Shown here: one piece after another, positions 17,786 to 26,839 of the stretch
Position numbering within the stretch: the stretch's first letter is position 1
Layout of the letters: each line of letters opens with the position of its first letter
Source: a virus
Direction: 5' to 3' (one strand)
Length of the DNA: 54,468 nt
Virus record (IMG/VR): IMGVR_UViG_3300021424_000043
Span: 1-54,468 of that record
The notes under the pieces: model-generated
What the model was told of the DNA's origin: nothing
The model's input: the letters and a program-made list of their open reading frames with translations, nothing else
Databases searched by the model: none
Translations under genes and position numbers: made by a program

Positions 17786-18400
17786 GTCAATTTGACGATG
17801 TAGTTCATCTACTGTGCTATTATTATCAATGTAGTAATCATATTTAAGTCCCACACTACTATATTCACTAGCATGAATATTATGTTCTTCTAGTATTTTT
17901 CTAGCATTCATATATCCAGCACTATAATAACCACGACTATATTCAAGAGCCGCATCATACCAAAAAGGGTTTTCCCCACGATTAACTCTTATTGTATTTC
18001 CCCCTGCGTTCTTAATTGCTTTAAGTTCATTAGGGAAACGTGCATCGCTCAATACTATGTTGTCTTTTATACTACGTAGTTTATTTTCTACGCTAGCAAT
18101 CCATATATCATCGTGAAACGCACGACGGCCTACTTCTGTTCCCCACTGCTGTAATACAAAACGTGGCGTTAAATGCGGCAAATCTAATCTTTTTGCCCAC
18201 CAAATATCAACTTGCTCTCGCCATTCACGACTATGGGCTGTTCTACCTTCAAGTAATTCACGGTCCCAGCCAAAGATTGCGCTAATTGCATCTTTGAGCG
18301 GTTCCGCAAAACTCATACGTCTGAATCCCTTAAAGGTTACAAGATAATCAGCAATCGTGTCCTTACCAGACCCAATAAAGCCAGTAATGCTGATAATCAT
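17768..18400 (-). CDS. 1: Deoxynucleoside monophosphate kinase (gp1)
   Basis: 210 residues versus 241 in T4 gp1. The P-loop is GFIGSGKDT at residues 7-15. Further family motifs are RMSFAEPLKDA, FVLQQWGTEVGR (81-92) and DARFPNE (119-125). The enzyme phosphorylates dNMPs to dNDPs in the cytoplasm, feeding phage DNA synthesis. Start ATG at 18400 with GGAAA upstream. A TATAAT hexamer lies about 20 nt before the ATG, but I see no good -35. Its 3' end overlaps the plus-strand HNH-like gene. Confidence 0.92.
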   Translation of the reverse strand: MIISITGFIGSGKDTIADYLVTFKGFRRMSFAEPLKDAISAIFGWDRELLEGRTAHSREWREQVDIWWAKRLDLPHLTPRFVLQQWGTEVGRRAFHDDIWIASVENKLRSIKDNIVLSDARFPNELKAIKNAGGNTIRVNRGENPFWYDAALEYSRGYYSAGYMNARKILEEHNIHASEYSSVGLKYDYYIDNNSTVDELHRQIDSIINL

Positions 18401-18481
18401 ATACTAATTTCCATAATACTATTATATAAGGCTTGATTACAAAAATCTAGCGTTATTTTTACCAATATTTAATAACCAAGA

Positions 18482-19771
18482 CTATATAGCACTTCCAGCC
18501 TTTCTATCTATCGCCTTATCAGTTGAAGCGACCAAATATAGGAACTTTTTTAAATCAGATTGAAAATAGCATCTATCAGAGACATAATTTACACATCTAT
18601 TGTAGTTATGTTGTAAAATAGGCTCCATTTCGTTTAATATTACTTGCCATTGTTTAGCATTTAAACTGGTCAATCTTTTAACTTCCATTGCTATTTTTTC
18701 CATTCTTTTAATGTCGTTTACTTCTTGATCATAACTTTCATCAAACCATTTGGAGAAGGTAAGAAATCCCATGTCTTTTATATATTCTAATGTATAGGGT
18801 CTAGCAAAAGTAATAAAGGGATGTTTTGCCAATATAGATTTAATTTCCTTTTCATTAATAGATACTGAACGTTCCTGTTCTTCTAAAGCCCATGTGCCGA
18901 TAATTAAACTGAAATATGTTTGTTGACAAAACTCTATAGGAAATGACGTATACCCTACATGATTAGTAATAAAATCATTTGTATCTACTGTTAATGGAAA
19001 CTTATGTTTAATTTTTTCAAATCCTATACGTAATCTTTCGTCTCTATCCAATTCGCAGCACCTTACATTAGGAGTGGTGCCTAAACTTACGTATCCATAT
19101 TGTAAAAGATCATAGTAAGATAATAATGATACCATCATTATTCTATGCTCTCTAGGCATTCTATTCAAACAAAGATAAGTTTTAATTTTAGGTTTAGTTC
19201 TGTCGTAATCATATAATGGGAATTCAAGTTTGTTAAACGTATTGAATAAGTGTGGCGAATATATAGTTAAAATTTTATCTTTAATATTTTGTTCATTTGC
19301 AAAACTTTCATAGTGTTCATTTAGTTTATAGGCATTACATACATAGATTACTTTATGAGCAGGTAACTGTGTATTTTTTAAAAGCTGATGTGTTTTTTCA
19401 AAAAAACATCTAGTGTGACTTTCCCAACTATTGTTAATTACAAGATAAGCACATCCTTCTATCAATTCTTTCTTAACATCATCATTTATACTGTCTAAAA
19501 TATTCCCATCAAATTCACTGTAATTCCACCAATTTAGACTAACATCAACAATCCATGGTAATTTTTTATCTATTTCCTCAAAATGTAACAAATCAACTTG
19601 TATGCCTATCTGTAAAAAATTTTCCTTGATTATTTTATAATAGCAGGGAGCATGTAAATTTGCCTTATTACTATGTTTAAAATTTTGTTTGCCTGGCCAC
19701 TTAATCTTGTCTAAATCGCTAGGTGTATCTTTTAGAAATCCCCTTTCAGATGAAAGAATTTGAAATTTCAT
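18482..19771 (-). CDS. Possible glycosyltransferase-like protein (429 aa)
   Basis: No family is assigned with certainty. Residues near 200 read YLCLNRMPREHRIMMVSLL. The C-terminal half has an E-x-S-V-S-I-N-E-K element followed by KHPFITFARPYTLEYIKDMG and a W-F-D-E-S-Y-D element. This order (EK..K.....HPFI......L...GF) resembles exostosin/fucosyltransferase-like phage proteins and would bind a nucleotide sugar. The ATG at 19771 is preferred over a TTG 12 nt upstream; neither has a clear ribosome site. It lies between the dNMP kinase and a neck protein and may modify virion or host glycans (inference). Confidence 0.45.
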   Translation of the reverse strand: MKFQILSSERGFLKDTPSDLDKIKWPGKQNFKHSNKANLHAPCYYKIIKENFLQIGIQVDLLHFEEIDKKLPWIVDVSLNWWNYSEFDGNILDSINDDVKKELIEGCAYLVINNSWESHTRCFFEKTHQLLKNTQLPAHKVIYVCNAYKLNEHYESFANEQNIKDKILTIYSPHLFNTFNKLEFPLYDYDRTKPKIKTYLCLNRMPREHRIMMVSLLSYYDLLQYGYVSLGTTPNVRCCELDRDERLRIGFEKIKHKFPLTVDTNDFITNHVGYTSFPIEFCQQTYFSLIIGTWALEEQERSVSINEKEIKSILAKHPFITFARPYTLEYIKDMGFLTFSKWFDESYDQEVNDIKRMEKIAMEVKRLTSLNAKQWQVILNEMEPILQHNYNRCVNYVSDRCYFQSDLKKFLYLVASTDKAIDRKAGSAI

Positions 19772-19809
19772 AAAATCATGCAACTAAAAACTACTAAGTG
19801 CTGTAATCT

Positions 19810-20595
19810 TTAACCTTGAATCCAAGTTAGAGGCTGACTATAATCTACATACTTACGCAACTCATCCATTAAACGATTCATCTCTTCTTTACTTTCATTT
19901 TTCATTGCAGTACCATTCAAAGTTGTGCCACCACCGGGTCCGGCAATACTACCATATTTTTCACGGGCTTCGCCAATTATACCTTTAAGCACTGCCAAAA
20001 TCATATTACCTATCCAAACGCCTGCGCCGGGATCTAGTAATAATTCTAATTCTGGTCGCTGAACATCTGCCCAAATAAGTACACGCTCACCTGTACCTTT
20101 AAAGTCACGTACCATTTTCAACACTTTTGTTACTGGATTAAATGTGTATGTAACATAGCCACCGAACATACGTGCTGCTAATTCAACATAGCCTGCATAA
20201 AAGTCGTATGTAGCCATACCACCTGTGTAGTTATAGTTTAATAGATAAGTGTTTAATATAGCACTTGAAAATGGATCAAAACTTGTGCTACTTGGTCCTG
20301 TTTCAAGACCTACTGTTCTACGAAATATTGCACGTACATTTATAAATTCTGCAGGAAGAGTATAGGTATCAATATTTTTAATAATTGTAAGTAAAGTATA
20401 AGACTCTATATTAGCATTTTGTGCTGCCTGACGATATAATTTAATAGTGTAGTTATATGCAGCCTCATAGTGTTGCGGATCTAATTCTAGATCAATTATA
20501 TCACCACCTAAACGCAAGCGTAGATTATTGAATAAACCTTGTTTTGCTTCTTCTAAAGTAGCATTTGTAGGTGTTGCTAGTGGATCGTTAGCCAT
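19810..20595 (-). CDS. 13: Neck protein, gp13-like
   Basis: 261 residues. The layout matches T4-like gp13 neck proteins: an N-terminal helical region (YNYTIKLYRQAAQNA), SYTLLTIIKNIDTYTLPAEF, the segment FDPFSSAILNTYLLNY, GGMATYDFYAGYVELAARMFGG split over a short beta stretch, WIGNMILAVLKGIIGEAREK and a C-terminal GG...LNG element. gp13 and gp14 form the connector that closes the filled head and docks the tail. The start is ATG at 20595 with a GGGAAG ribosome site and a GATAAATA core 20 nt upstream inside an inverted repeat. T4 has 13-14-15 together; here the 14/15-like genes lie on the other strand 2.7 kb away. Confidence 0.7.
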   Translation of the reverse strand: MANDPLATPTNATLEEAKQGLFNNLRLRLGGDIIDLELDPQHYEAAYNYTIKLYRQAAQNANIESYTLLTIIKNIDTYTLPAEFINVRAIFRRTVGLETGPSSTSFDPFSSAILNTYLLNYNYTGGMATYDFYAGYVELAARMFGGYVTYTFNPVTKVLKMVRDFKGTGERVLIWADVQRPELELLLDPGAGVWIGNMILAVLKGIIGEAREKYGSIAGPGGGTTLNGTAMKNESKEEMNRLMDELRKYVDYSQPLTWIQG

Positions 20596-20596
20596 A

Positions 20597-20631
20597 AAAC
20601 TTCCCGATAATAAACTATTTATCGGAAGTTT
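20597..20631. repeat. Inverted repeat enclosing a late promoter
   Basis: Arms AAACTTCC (20597-20604) and GGAAGTTT (20624-20631), continued inward by GATAA/TTATC after a one-base bulge. The GATAAATA core forms part of the inner arm. Confidence 0.7.
20616..20623 (-). promoter_or_regulatory. T4-type late promoter core for the gp13-like gene
   Basis: GATAAATA on the minus strand, 20 nt before the ATG at 20595. Confidence 0.7.
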
Positions 20632-20640
20632 ATGTATAAG

Positions 20641-21396
20641 TTAAACTATATCTGATGCTTGATATTGTATAAAATTGTGTGATATGAGATATGGTAAAAT
20701 ATACTCAAATGCAAGACTTGTATGTGCTGTGGTATCATAATGTCCAGCAGCGGGTCCTGTCTTTACTCTTTCAATCTTTTTCTCATGGAAAAAACCTTCA
20801 GCAGTTCCTGGTATAAAATTCAAGTTATTATACACAGTAGCATAATTGTTTTCTTTCATAATTTTTTCTATATCATCACACCAACTAAAGAAAACAATTG
20901 GAATACCATACATTCTAGCCAAATTTTCCATGGCGCAAATGGTATGTACAATTTTATGATATAAATTATATTCGCTTGTAATTATGTGATTAATAATCAA
21001 ATCGTCAACATCACTATGATATGATTTATTAAGATGTCTTTTAAGGTTTTCTAAATTACTAGTATGATTGAAAGTATAATAAGTTACGTTATTAACATTA
21101 TGAGTGCCTGTAAGGTCTTTGTCTGATGATATAGGTTCATAAAAATTAAAACTTTCAGAATTTAGTCCCAAAGTTAATCTGCCGGCGCTTGTTAACTGAA
21201 CTATTACTAAATCTAATTTATTGTTTACTAGTAGTTGATTTAATTTTGTTACATTCATTTCGTTCCCAGCACCTGCACTATATGCCATTTTTAGTTCACA
21301 ATTCAATTTTTGTGAAAGCATAATAGGCCAGGGTGTACCAGCATAATAACTACTATGGGAACAGCCTAAACTTGCAAATGTAAATTTTGTTTGCAC
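20641..21396 (-). CDS. SGNH/GDSL-hydrolase-like protein (251 aa)
   Basis: Block I reads SLGCSHS with the candidate nucleophile S13. A second block SAGAGNE (residues 40-46) supplies the Gly/Asn of the oxyanion hole. The C-terminal YDTTAH gives the D221/H225 pair expected of block V. This order is diagnostic of SGNH esterases, which act on acyl, acetyl or other ester groups of carbohydrates and lipids. The substrate is unknown; with the nearby glycosyltransferase-like gene it could modify surface glycans. GTG start at 21396, 3 nt after MazG ends. Confidence 0.7.
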   Translation of the reverse strand: MQTKFTFASLGCSHSSYYAGTPWPIMLSQKLNCELKMAYSAGAGNEMNVTKLNQLLVNNKLDLVIVQLTSAGRLTLGLNSESFNFYEPISSDKDLTGTHNVNNVTYYTFNHTSNLENLKRHLNKSYHSDVDDLIINHIITSEYNLYHKIVHTICAMENLARMYGIPIVFFSWCDDIEKIMKENNYATVYNNLNFIPGTAEGFFHEKKIERVKTGPAAGHYDTTAHTSLAFEYILPYLISHNFIQYQASDIV

Positions 21397-21399
21397 TTT

Positions 21400-21852
21400 T
21401 TATATATCTTCAATCTTCCTATGTTCACTTTGATATACATCAAACTTGCCGCCAGGGTATCGTGCTTCAAGTTTACGTACATTCTCCGCAATTACATCAT
21501 TTGGATCTAACTCAAGTGCGCGACAAGTACTAATCCAGTACCACATAATATCTCCCAATTCGCGTTTCATATGAAAGACGTTTTCTTGGCTTAGTGGTTT
21601 ACCTTGAAATAGTATCTTTTTTACGATCTCGATTAACTCGCCGGCTTCACTATTCAATCCTATAGCGCCTGTAAGTAATAAAGGTACATTAGCCATTGGC
21701 CCATGCATATACTCGCCATCTGGACCATATGATTCATAATTCGCATCTAACTGGTCCAAACGATTCATAAACTCTGTAAGATCATTACTTTCTTTGCTAG
21801 TAACAGCCTTTACAAACTCTTGATATTTTTTTAAATCAATTTGGTTACTCAT
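21400..21852 (-). CDS. mazG: MazG-like nucleoside triphosphate pyrophosphohydrolase
   Basis: The family core is present: SEAGELIEIVKK (E69, E72, E75) and, 25 residues on, MKRELGDIMWYW (E98, D101). These four acidic residues bind Mg2+ in all-alpha NTP pyrophosphatases. The enzyme hydrolyses (d)NTPs to NMPs and PPi; in marine phages it is a common accessory gene proposed to alter host nucleotide or stringent signalling. It overlaps the upstream 66-aa gene by ATGA and belongs to the operon driven from the sigma70 promoter at 23212-23240. Confidence 0.93.
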   Translation of the reverse strand: MSNQIDLKKYQEFVKAVTSKESNDLTEFMNRLDQLDANYESYGPDGEYMHGPMANVPLLLTGAIGLNSEAGELIEIVKKILFQGKPLSQENVFHMKRELGDIMWYWISTCRALELDPNDVIAENVRKLEARYPGGKFDVYQSEHRKIEDI

Positions 21853-22049
21853 ACTAAATCCTTAAACATCGTTTTACGTCCACTCTCGCCTAATGTATAG
21901 TCAAAAATTTCTCTTGTGCGTTGCAGCATAGCACACGCTAGCATCAAGTGATCGTTACGATCATTGGTAGATAGTATAGCTGTATCTATAATTTGCATTA
22001 GTGTTCCCATTCTTGATTTGATAGGATCAAATTCATATTTATTATCCAT
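21849..22049 (-). CDS. Small unknown protein (66 aa)
   Basis: Helical small protein (IKSRMGTLMQIIDTAI...HLMLACAMLQRTREIF) with no recognised motif. It is joined by TAATG to the 376-aa gene upstream and by ATGA to MazG downstream, so it is translated as part of that early operon. Confidence 0.7.
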   Translation of the reverse strand: MDNKYEFDPIKSRMGTLMQIIDTAILSTNDRNDHLMLACAMLQRTREIFDYTLGESGRKTMFKDLV

Positions 22050-23179
22050 TAGAATGCCCTCAATATAATCATGTTAGCATTAAAGCGACCATTAGGCTTT
22101 GCTGCTACTGCCTTAATGCTATCAAAGAATTTACGCGCAGCAGGCTTGCTACCCATAATAACTTTAATTTGCTCTTCAGGCTTGCGTAGAGTTTTGATCT
22201 GCGATTCCTTAGTACAGAAACCAATCAGAGTATTACTCTTGACACTAAGACTTTTGGTATACTCATCAGCAACATAATGATGCAGTTTACGCTTCTTAGT
22301 ATCGTATACCCATGCCTCACTACAGCCATGCAGTTTAGTTGGGCTAATACTTGTAAGTTCTAATTTTTCAAGTTTGAGAGATTTGAGATACTTCAAACGT
22401 CTGACAATTTTCTCAACAGGCACTGTCTTTTTAGCACGGGGCTTCTTGCCTGCTTTCTTCATACCAACATATGCGTTAAGATCGGCAATTACAGTCTCAA
22501 TACTGCCTATGATGTTACGTAACTGAATCTTACCGAAACGCTCATACGCCTCGTTTAACTGTTCATCTTTACCCGATGCAACTTCGTTGTACTCATCAAG
22601 TTTAGTTTGCCAGGCTTCAATAAGAATAGGAACGTGCTGCGGTAATATGTTGCTTTGTGACAACACTTCAATTGCCTTGATACCATCTTTACCAGCACCA
22701 TTTTTTATATACTCGTCCCACAAGCCTTCAAGTTCGCCGCCAAGATTCAGAGTACGCTCACGCATGATCTCCTGCACATTGGGGCGATTACCCACAACAG
22801 GAACGTCTGTAGTGTCATCGGGCTGAGTGAGTGACACAAGACGATCAATCTCAGATTGCAACTTAGACAGAGTATCATTATCTACTACGCTGCCCCTGAC
22901 AATGCATCGTGCAAGCCAACCATAAGTGGGCTTGACATGACGATCATTGACGCGGCGTAGCGTTTTCGCAACTTGTTGCTTGCCCACAACATCTAGATAT
23001 TGGGCAAGAAATTCCTTAGCGTCCTTATTATCATAAAAGTGATTATACCAATTAAATGCTTTGGCGAGTTCCCACGTAGTGCTAACCGCTGCATAGTCGA
23101 ATGTGGGTTCGGGCCCAATGTACTTTGCGTCAGTGTCGCGTGGGTGCAACTCTTTAATTTCTGATTTTGACTTAACCAT
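22049..23179 (-). CDS. Early-operon protein of unknown function (376 aa)
   Basis: Mixed helical protein with a lysine-rich stretch near residue 240-260 (KKAGKKPRAKKTVPVEK). The last 110 residues are beta-rich (HGCSEAWVYDTKKRKLHHYV, LIGFCTKESQ). I do not recognise the family. The basic linker suggests nucleic-acid contact, which is inference. It has the best sigma70 promoter in the window and a CGGAG ribosome site, so it should be expressed early. It heads an operon with the 66-aa gene, MazG and the SGNH-like gene. Confidence 0.75.
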   Translation of the reverse strand: MVKSKSEIKELHPRDTDAKYIGPEPTFDYAAVSTTWELAKAFNWYNHFYDNKDAKEFLAQYLDVVGKQQVAKTLRRVNDRHVKPTYGWLARCIVRGSVVDNDTLSKLQSEIDRLVSLTQPDDTTDVPVVGNRPNVQEIMRERTLNLGGELEGLWDEYIKNGAGKDGIKAIEVLSQSNILPQHVPILIEAWQTKLDEYNEVASGKDEQLNEAYERFGKIQLRNIIGSIETVIADLNAYVGMKKAGKKPRAKKTVPVEKIVRRLKYLKSLKLEKLELTSISPTKLHGCSEAWVYDTKKRKLHHYVADEYTKSLSVKSNTLIGFCTKESQIKTLRKPEEQIKVIMGSKPAARKFFDSIKAVAAKPNGRFNANMIILRAF

Positions 23180-23211
23180 GAAAAACTCCGTAATTATACT
23201 TCAACCCTACT

Positions 23212-23240
23212 ATTATAAAGCCTTATTTAAATAGAGTCAA
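23212..23240 (-). promoter_or_regulatory. Sigma70-type early promoter for 22049-23179 operon
   Basis: TTGACT (23235-23240), 17-bp spacer, TATAAT (23212-23217). A leader of about 26 nt contains CGGAG. Confidence 0.9.
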
Positions 23241-23265
23241 GTCTATGTAAGCCATTGATTTTAAA

Positions 23266-23272
23266 CTAAATA
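23266..23272 (+). promoter_or_regulatory. Late-promoter-like core at leaderless spacing (gp14-like gene)
   Basis: CTAAATA on the plus strand ends 4 nt before the ATG at 23277. There is no Shine-Dalgarno. Confidence 0.5.
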
Positions 23273-23276
23273 CTAT

Positions 23277-25004
23277 ATGCCTAAACTGTCCTTATATAGC
23301 CCTACCAAACAAAACGACTACAAATTTATGGATACAACAATATCCGAAATGTTGACAGTTGGTGGCACTGACTTATATATTCATAAGTATCTAGGCCCAG
23401 ATGCACAGACACCTAGTGTTGATTATACTCAACCCCAATACCTGACAACTGATCCAAATCAGATACAAGATTTATTGTTTTTAGAAAATCGTGATCGTAA
23501 ATATGATCCAAACATTTATAGATTACGTGGTCATTATAGTGTTCAAAACTTAGACTTCGATCTAAGCCAGTTTGGCTTATTCTTGAATAATGACATTATA
23601 TTCATCACCGTTCACTATAACGATATGATCGATATCGTTGGTAGAAAGTTAATGGTGGGCGATGTTCTTGAGTTGCCACATTTATTAGACTATAATCCTT
23701 TGAAAGAAACTATACCAGTAGCACTTAAACGTTTTTATCAAATTACAGATTCTAATTTTGCTAGTGAAGGGTTTAGTCAAACATGGTATCCACATCTATG
23801 GCGTATTAAATGTGAACCATTAGTAGACAGTGAAGAATTTAGTAACATACTTAAAGAACCAATTAATCAAGATAATTATTTAGGAGATTGGGATAAAACT
23901 AAAACATATGCTGCTGGTTATGTTGTAAGTTTTGGCGATAAAAATTATATTAGTATTACTGATGTACCGGCAAATACAAGCCCTCCTGATTCTACTTACT
24001 GGAGATTAGATACAGGACAAAACCTAAAAGATATACTTGCTACATACAATAGAAATATTGAAATTAACAATGCTCAACTTGAGGAAGCGAAACGTATTGT
24101 TCCTAAAGCAGGTTATGATCGTAGCAAACTTTATATAGTACCTACATATGGCGTCTTTGAAGAAAATGGTGTTAAGTCAAATAAGTTCGATCAGCCTGCA
24201 CCCCCAGAGGGCATAGAACAAGCAAATGACGGTCCACCTAATGTTAATAGTACCGGCACAATATTATTTGTATCGAATCCATCATACAGTATGAAAAGTG
24301 CTGCTTTGCGTATCCCTAAAGCCACAGTAGAAAATTTATGGAACATGACAGTTGATGGTGTTGATAAATTAGTAGGCAAAAATCCAGTAAGTTTACAAGT
24401 ACGTGAATATAAACCTGCCCCACTACAGGACGTAGGCACAAGCCGTGTAGTAGAAAATGACAGAGTATTGACTATATTACCATTAGGGCCAGTAACTGGC
24501 CCTTATGGTACTGCTGACAACACTTATGCTACGGCTGACCAAAATCCTGTAGCGTCTGGTTTTACAGGTACGGAACCATATGGACCACAAACTATGAACT
24601 ATCGTGCAGATTGCGATCCAGCGTTTCAGTTTATCATGCGAGCCAGTCCAAGATCGTTTGGGTATACTAGCGGTTATCTTGATGGCACTGGAGAGGCACC
24701 AAATGGAATTCCTACAGGGGCAGGTATTAGTTTTCCACAAAGTCCACAAGTTGGAGATTATTTCTTACGTATAGATTATTTGCCACAAATATTATATCGC
24801 TGGGACGGACAACTATGGGTACGTATTAGCACTAAAGTAAGAACTGACACAGGATTTACATATGCTGATAAATCACAACTTAGTGGCTTTATTAATGATG
24901 ACGGGGAAATCTACGTAAATAATCAAGAGAAATTAATAAAGTCAGCACAGCCATTAAGTCAAATATTAAACTTACCACAAACACCTATACCACCAGAAGA
25001 ATAA
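23277..25004 (+). CDS. Neck or tail-completion structural protein, gp14-like (575 aa)
   Basis: The N-terminal ~200 residues are conserved-looking: KFMDTTISEMLTVGGTDLYIHKYLG, LDFDLSQFGLFLNNDIIFIT, GDVLELPHLLDYNPLKETIP and FSQTWYPHLWRIKCEPLVDS. The rest is Pro/Gly/Thr-rich with one segment (YLGDWDKTKTYAAGYVVSFG) resembling a small carbohydrate-binding-type fold. Position directly before gp15 mirrors T4 gene order 14-15, which is the main reason for the gp14-like call; T4 gp14 is only 256 aa. The next gene follows after 3 nt. Confidence 0.6.
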   Translation: MPKLSLYSPTKQNDYKFMDTTISEMLTVGGTDLYIHKYLGPDAQTPSVDYTQPQYLTTDPNQIQDLLFLENRDRKYDPNIYRLRGHYSVQNLDFDLSQFGLFLNNDIIFITVHYNDMIDIVGRKLMVGDVLELPHLLDYNPLKETIPVALKRFYQITDSNFASEGFSQTWYPHLWRIKCEPLVDSEEFSNILKEPINQDNYLGDWDKTKTYAAGYVVSFGDKNYISITDVPANTSPPDSTYWRLDTGQNLKDILATYNRNIEINNAQLEEAKRIVPKAGYDRSKLYIVPTYGVFEENGVKSNKFDQPAPPEGIEQANDGPPNVNSTGTILFVSNPSYSMKSAALRIPKATVENLWNMTVDGVDKLVGKNPVSLQVREYKPAPLQDVGTSRVVENDRVLTILPLGPVTGPYGTADNTYATADQNPVASGFTGTEPYGPQTMNYRADCDPAFQFIMRASPRSFGYTSGYLDGTGEAPNGIPTGAGISFPQSPQVGDYFLRIDYLPQILYRWDGQLWVRISTKVRTDTGFTYADKSQLSGFINDDGEIYVNNQEKLIKSAQPLSQILNLPQTPIPPEE

Positions 25005-25007
25005 AAT

Positions 25008-26390
25008 ATGGCACAATTTTTTTACGATAATCAAATACGTAGATTCTTATTACAATTTGCTAAGATTTTTAGTAATTGGTATGTAACTAAAGGTAAGGAT
25101 CCCAACGGCAATGACATACTTGTTCGTGTTCCTGTAATGTACGGCGATGCTAGTAGACAAGCTAGTACAATTATTGCAAAAAATAGTGCAAGTAATTTAC
25201 CCAGTGCTCCATTAATAACTTATTATATTACTGGATTAGAATATGATCAAGGACGTATGCAAGATCCTACATTTATAGATAGACTTAATGTACGACAACG
25301 TGCATATAATTCTGAAAGTCAGACATACGAAACTACACAAGGGCAAGCATTTACTGTAGAACGTTTGATGCCGGTACCTTATACATTACGTTGTCAAGTT
25401 GATATGTGGACTACAAATTATAATCAAAAATTACAATTAATGGAGCAATTAGGTACGCTTTTTAATCCTGCATTAGAAATTCAAAGTACAGACAACTTTA
25501 TAGATTGGACGTCATTAAGTGTTGTTTTTCAAGATGGTATTACATTTAGTAGTCGCAGTATACCTATTGGTACAGGCAATCCAATTGACGTATTAACTTG
25601 GCGTTTTTACATGCCTATATTCATCAGTACAAGTAGTAAACTGAAAAAGATGGGAGTAATTCATAAAGTTATTGCTAGTATATATAAAGGTAAATCATTA
25701 CTTGATATTAAAGATGAAGATTTATTATTAGGTACACGACAAAAAATTACTCCATATGGTTATAAAGTTTTATTTCAGAATGGAACATTACAACTTTTAC
25801 CTAACGATGAACCGTTCTATCCAAGTAATGAAACTTTTGAAATGCCAGCACCTCCAAATACTAATTTATATTGGACTGCGTTATTGAACGTATATGGTAA
25901 ATGGAAACCAGGCATTAGTCAAATATGGTTACAGAACCCTTATATGGAGGATGAAATTGTTGGTACAATTGTTCCAGATCCATTAGATGATAGAATATTA
26001 ATTTATCAAGTAGACACTGATACATTACCTCAAAACACATTAACTTCAGTCAGTGGTGTTATTAATCCACTAATGGTAGGCCCAAATGCAGGTTTACCAG
26101 GGCCTATAAATGGACGCAGATATTTAATTGTTGAAAATATAGGACATGAAGATAATAGTACAGCTGCTTGGGGAGATTTAATTGCAAGCACTAATGATAT
26201 TATACAATTTAGTTCGACGACCATGAGTTGGAGCGTAGACTTTGATGCCAGTGACGCTGAAGAAGGTGATGTTGAATATGTAACTAATCTTGCTAATAAT
26301 GTACAATATAGATATGTTCAAGAAGAAGGACAATGGATGAAATCATATGAAGGTTGGTATGAACAGGGTGATTACAGTATAGTGATCTAA
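25008..26390 (+). CDS. 15: Tail sheath stabilisation/completion protein gp15 (460 aa)
   Basis: The N-terminus aligns by eye with T4 gp15: MAQFFYDNQIRRFLLQFAKI versus MFGYFYNSSFRRYATLMGDL, then VRVPVMYGDASR versus IRVPITYASKEH. Later elements also match: LMPVPYTLRCQVDMWTTNYNQ and QLMEQLGTLFNPALEIQ. T4 gp15 has 272 aa; here an extra ~190-residue C-terminal part (VLFQNGTLQLL onward) is added. gp15 caps the tail and anchors sheath and tube to the neck. It runs straight into the Nudix gene (TAATG). Confidence 0.9.
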   Translation: MAQFFYDNQIRRFLLQFAKIFSNWYVTKGKDPNGNDILVRVPVMYGDASRQASTIIAKNSASNLPSAPLITYYITGLEYDQGRMQDPTFIDRLNVRQRAYNSESQTYETTQGQAFTVERLMPVPYTLRCQVDMWTTNYNQKLQLMEQLGTLFNPALEIQSTDNFIDWTSLSVVFQDGITFSSRSIPIGTGNPIDVLTWRFYMPIFISTSSKLKKMGVIHKVIASIYKGKSLLDIKDEDLLLGTRQKITPYGYKVLFQNGTLQLLPNDEPFYPSNETFEMPAPPNTNLYWTALLNVYGKWKPGISQIWLQNPYMEDEIVGTIVPDPLDDRILIYQVDTDTLPQNTLTSVSGVINPLMVGPNAGLPGPINGRRYLIVENIGHEDNSTAAWGDLIASTNDIIQFSSTTMSWSVDFDASDAEEGDVEYVTNLANNVQYRYVQEEGQWMKSYEGWYEQGDYSIVI

Positions 26391-26794
26391 TGAATAATAC
26401 AGCAGTTGGAATATTCTTTTATTGTAAAATAACAAAACGTTTCTTATATCTTTTTAGAAACGATGGTAAAGCCTATGTATGGAGTATACCTGGAGGAAAA
26501 ATAGATCCAGAAGAAACATTACTAAATGGATTAAAACGTGAATGTTTAGAAGAAACTAGTTACTGGCCTACTAACGCTAAATTAATTCCTATTCAAAAGT
26601 TTGTGAATGGAAGTTTTACTTACCATACTTTTTTCTGTGCGATAAATGAAGAATTCAAACCATTACTTAATGATGAACATTGTGGATATGCATGGGTAGG
26701 CGATGGACAATATCCACGACCACTACATCCTGGATTATTTTCAACTATTAATATTGATGTAGTGCAAGAAAAACTAAAAACACTTACACAATAA
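26390..26794 (+). CDS. Nudix hydrolase
   Basis: 134 residues with a nearly complete Nudix box at residues 36-57 (GGKIDPEET...KRECLEET), including the metal-binding RE..EE; the usual final Gly is Ser. Nudix enzymes hydrolyse nucleoside diphosphates linked to another moiety (for example oxidised NTPs, ADP-ribose, NAD or capped RNA). The substrate cannot be told here. It is translationally coupled (TAATG) to gp15, which is unusual for a metabolic enzyme and implies late expression. A strong terminator begins within its stop codon. Confidence 0.93.
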   Translation: MNNTAVGIFFYCKITKRFLYLFRNDGKAYVWSIPGGKIDPEETLLNGLKRECLEETSYWPTNAKLIPIQKFVNGSFTYHTFFCAINEEFKPLLNDEHCGYAWVGDGQYPRPLHPGLFSTINIDVVQEKLKTLTQ

Positions 26795-26819
26795 AAACGG
26801 GGCTTTATGCCCCGTTTTT
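26793..26819. terminator. Bidirectional rho-independent terminator
   Basis: An 11-bp perfect stem AAAAACGGGGC/GCCCCGTTTTT with a 5-nt loop, A-tract on one side and T-tract on the other. It separates the convergent Nudix and 103-aa genes. Confidence 0.93.
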
Positions 26820-26839
26820 ACTAGTCATATAGACTATAC

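Noticed and set aside
18421-18440. Sigma70 promoter upstream of gp1 kinase (TATAAT about 20 nt before the start)
   Set aside because: No acceptable -35 at 15-19 bp; recorded only in the gene note.
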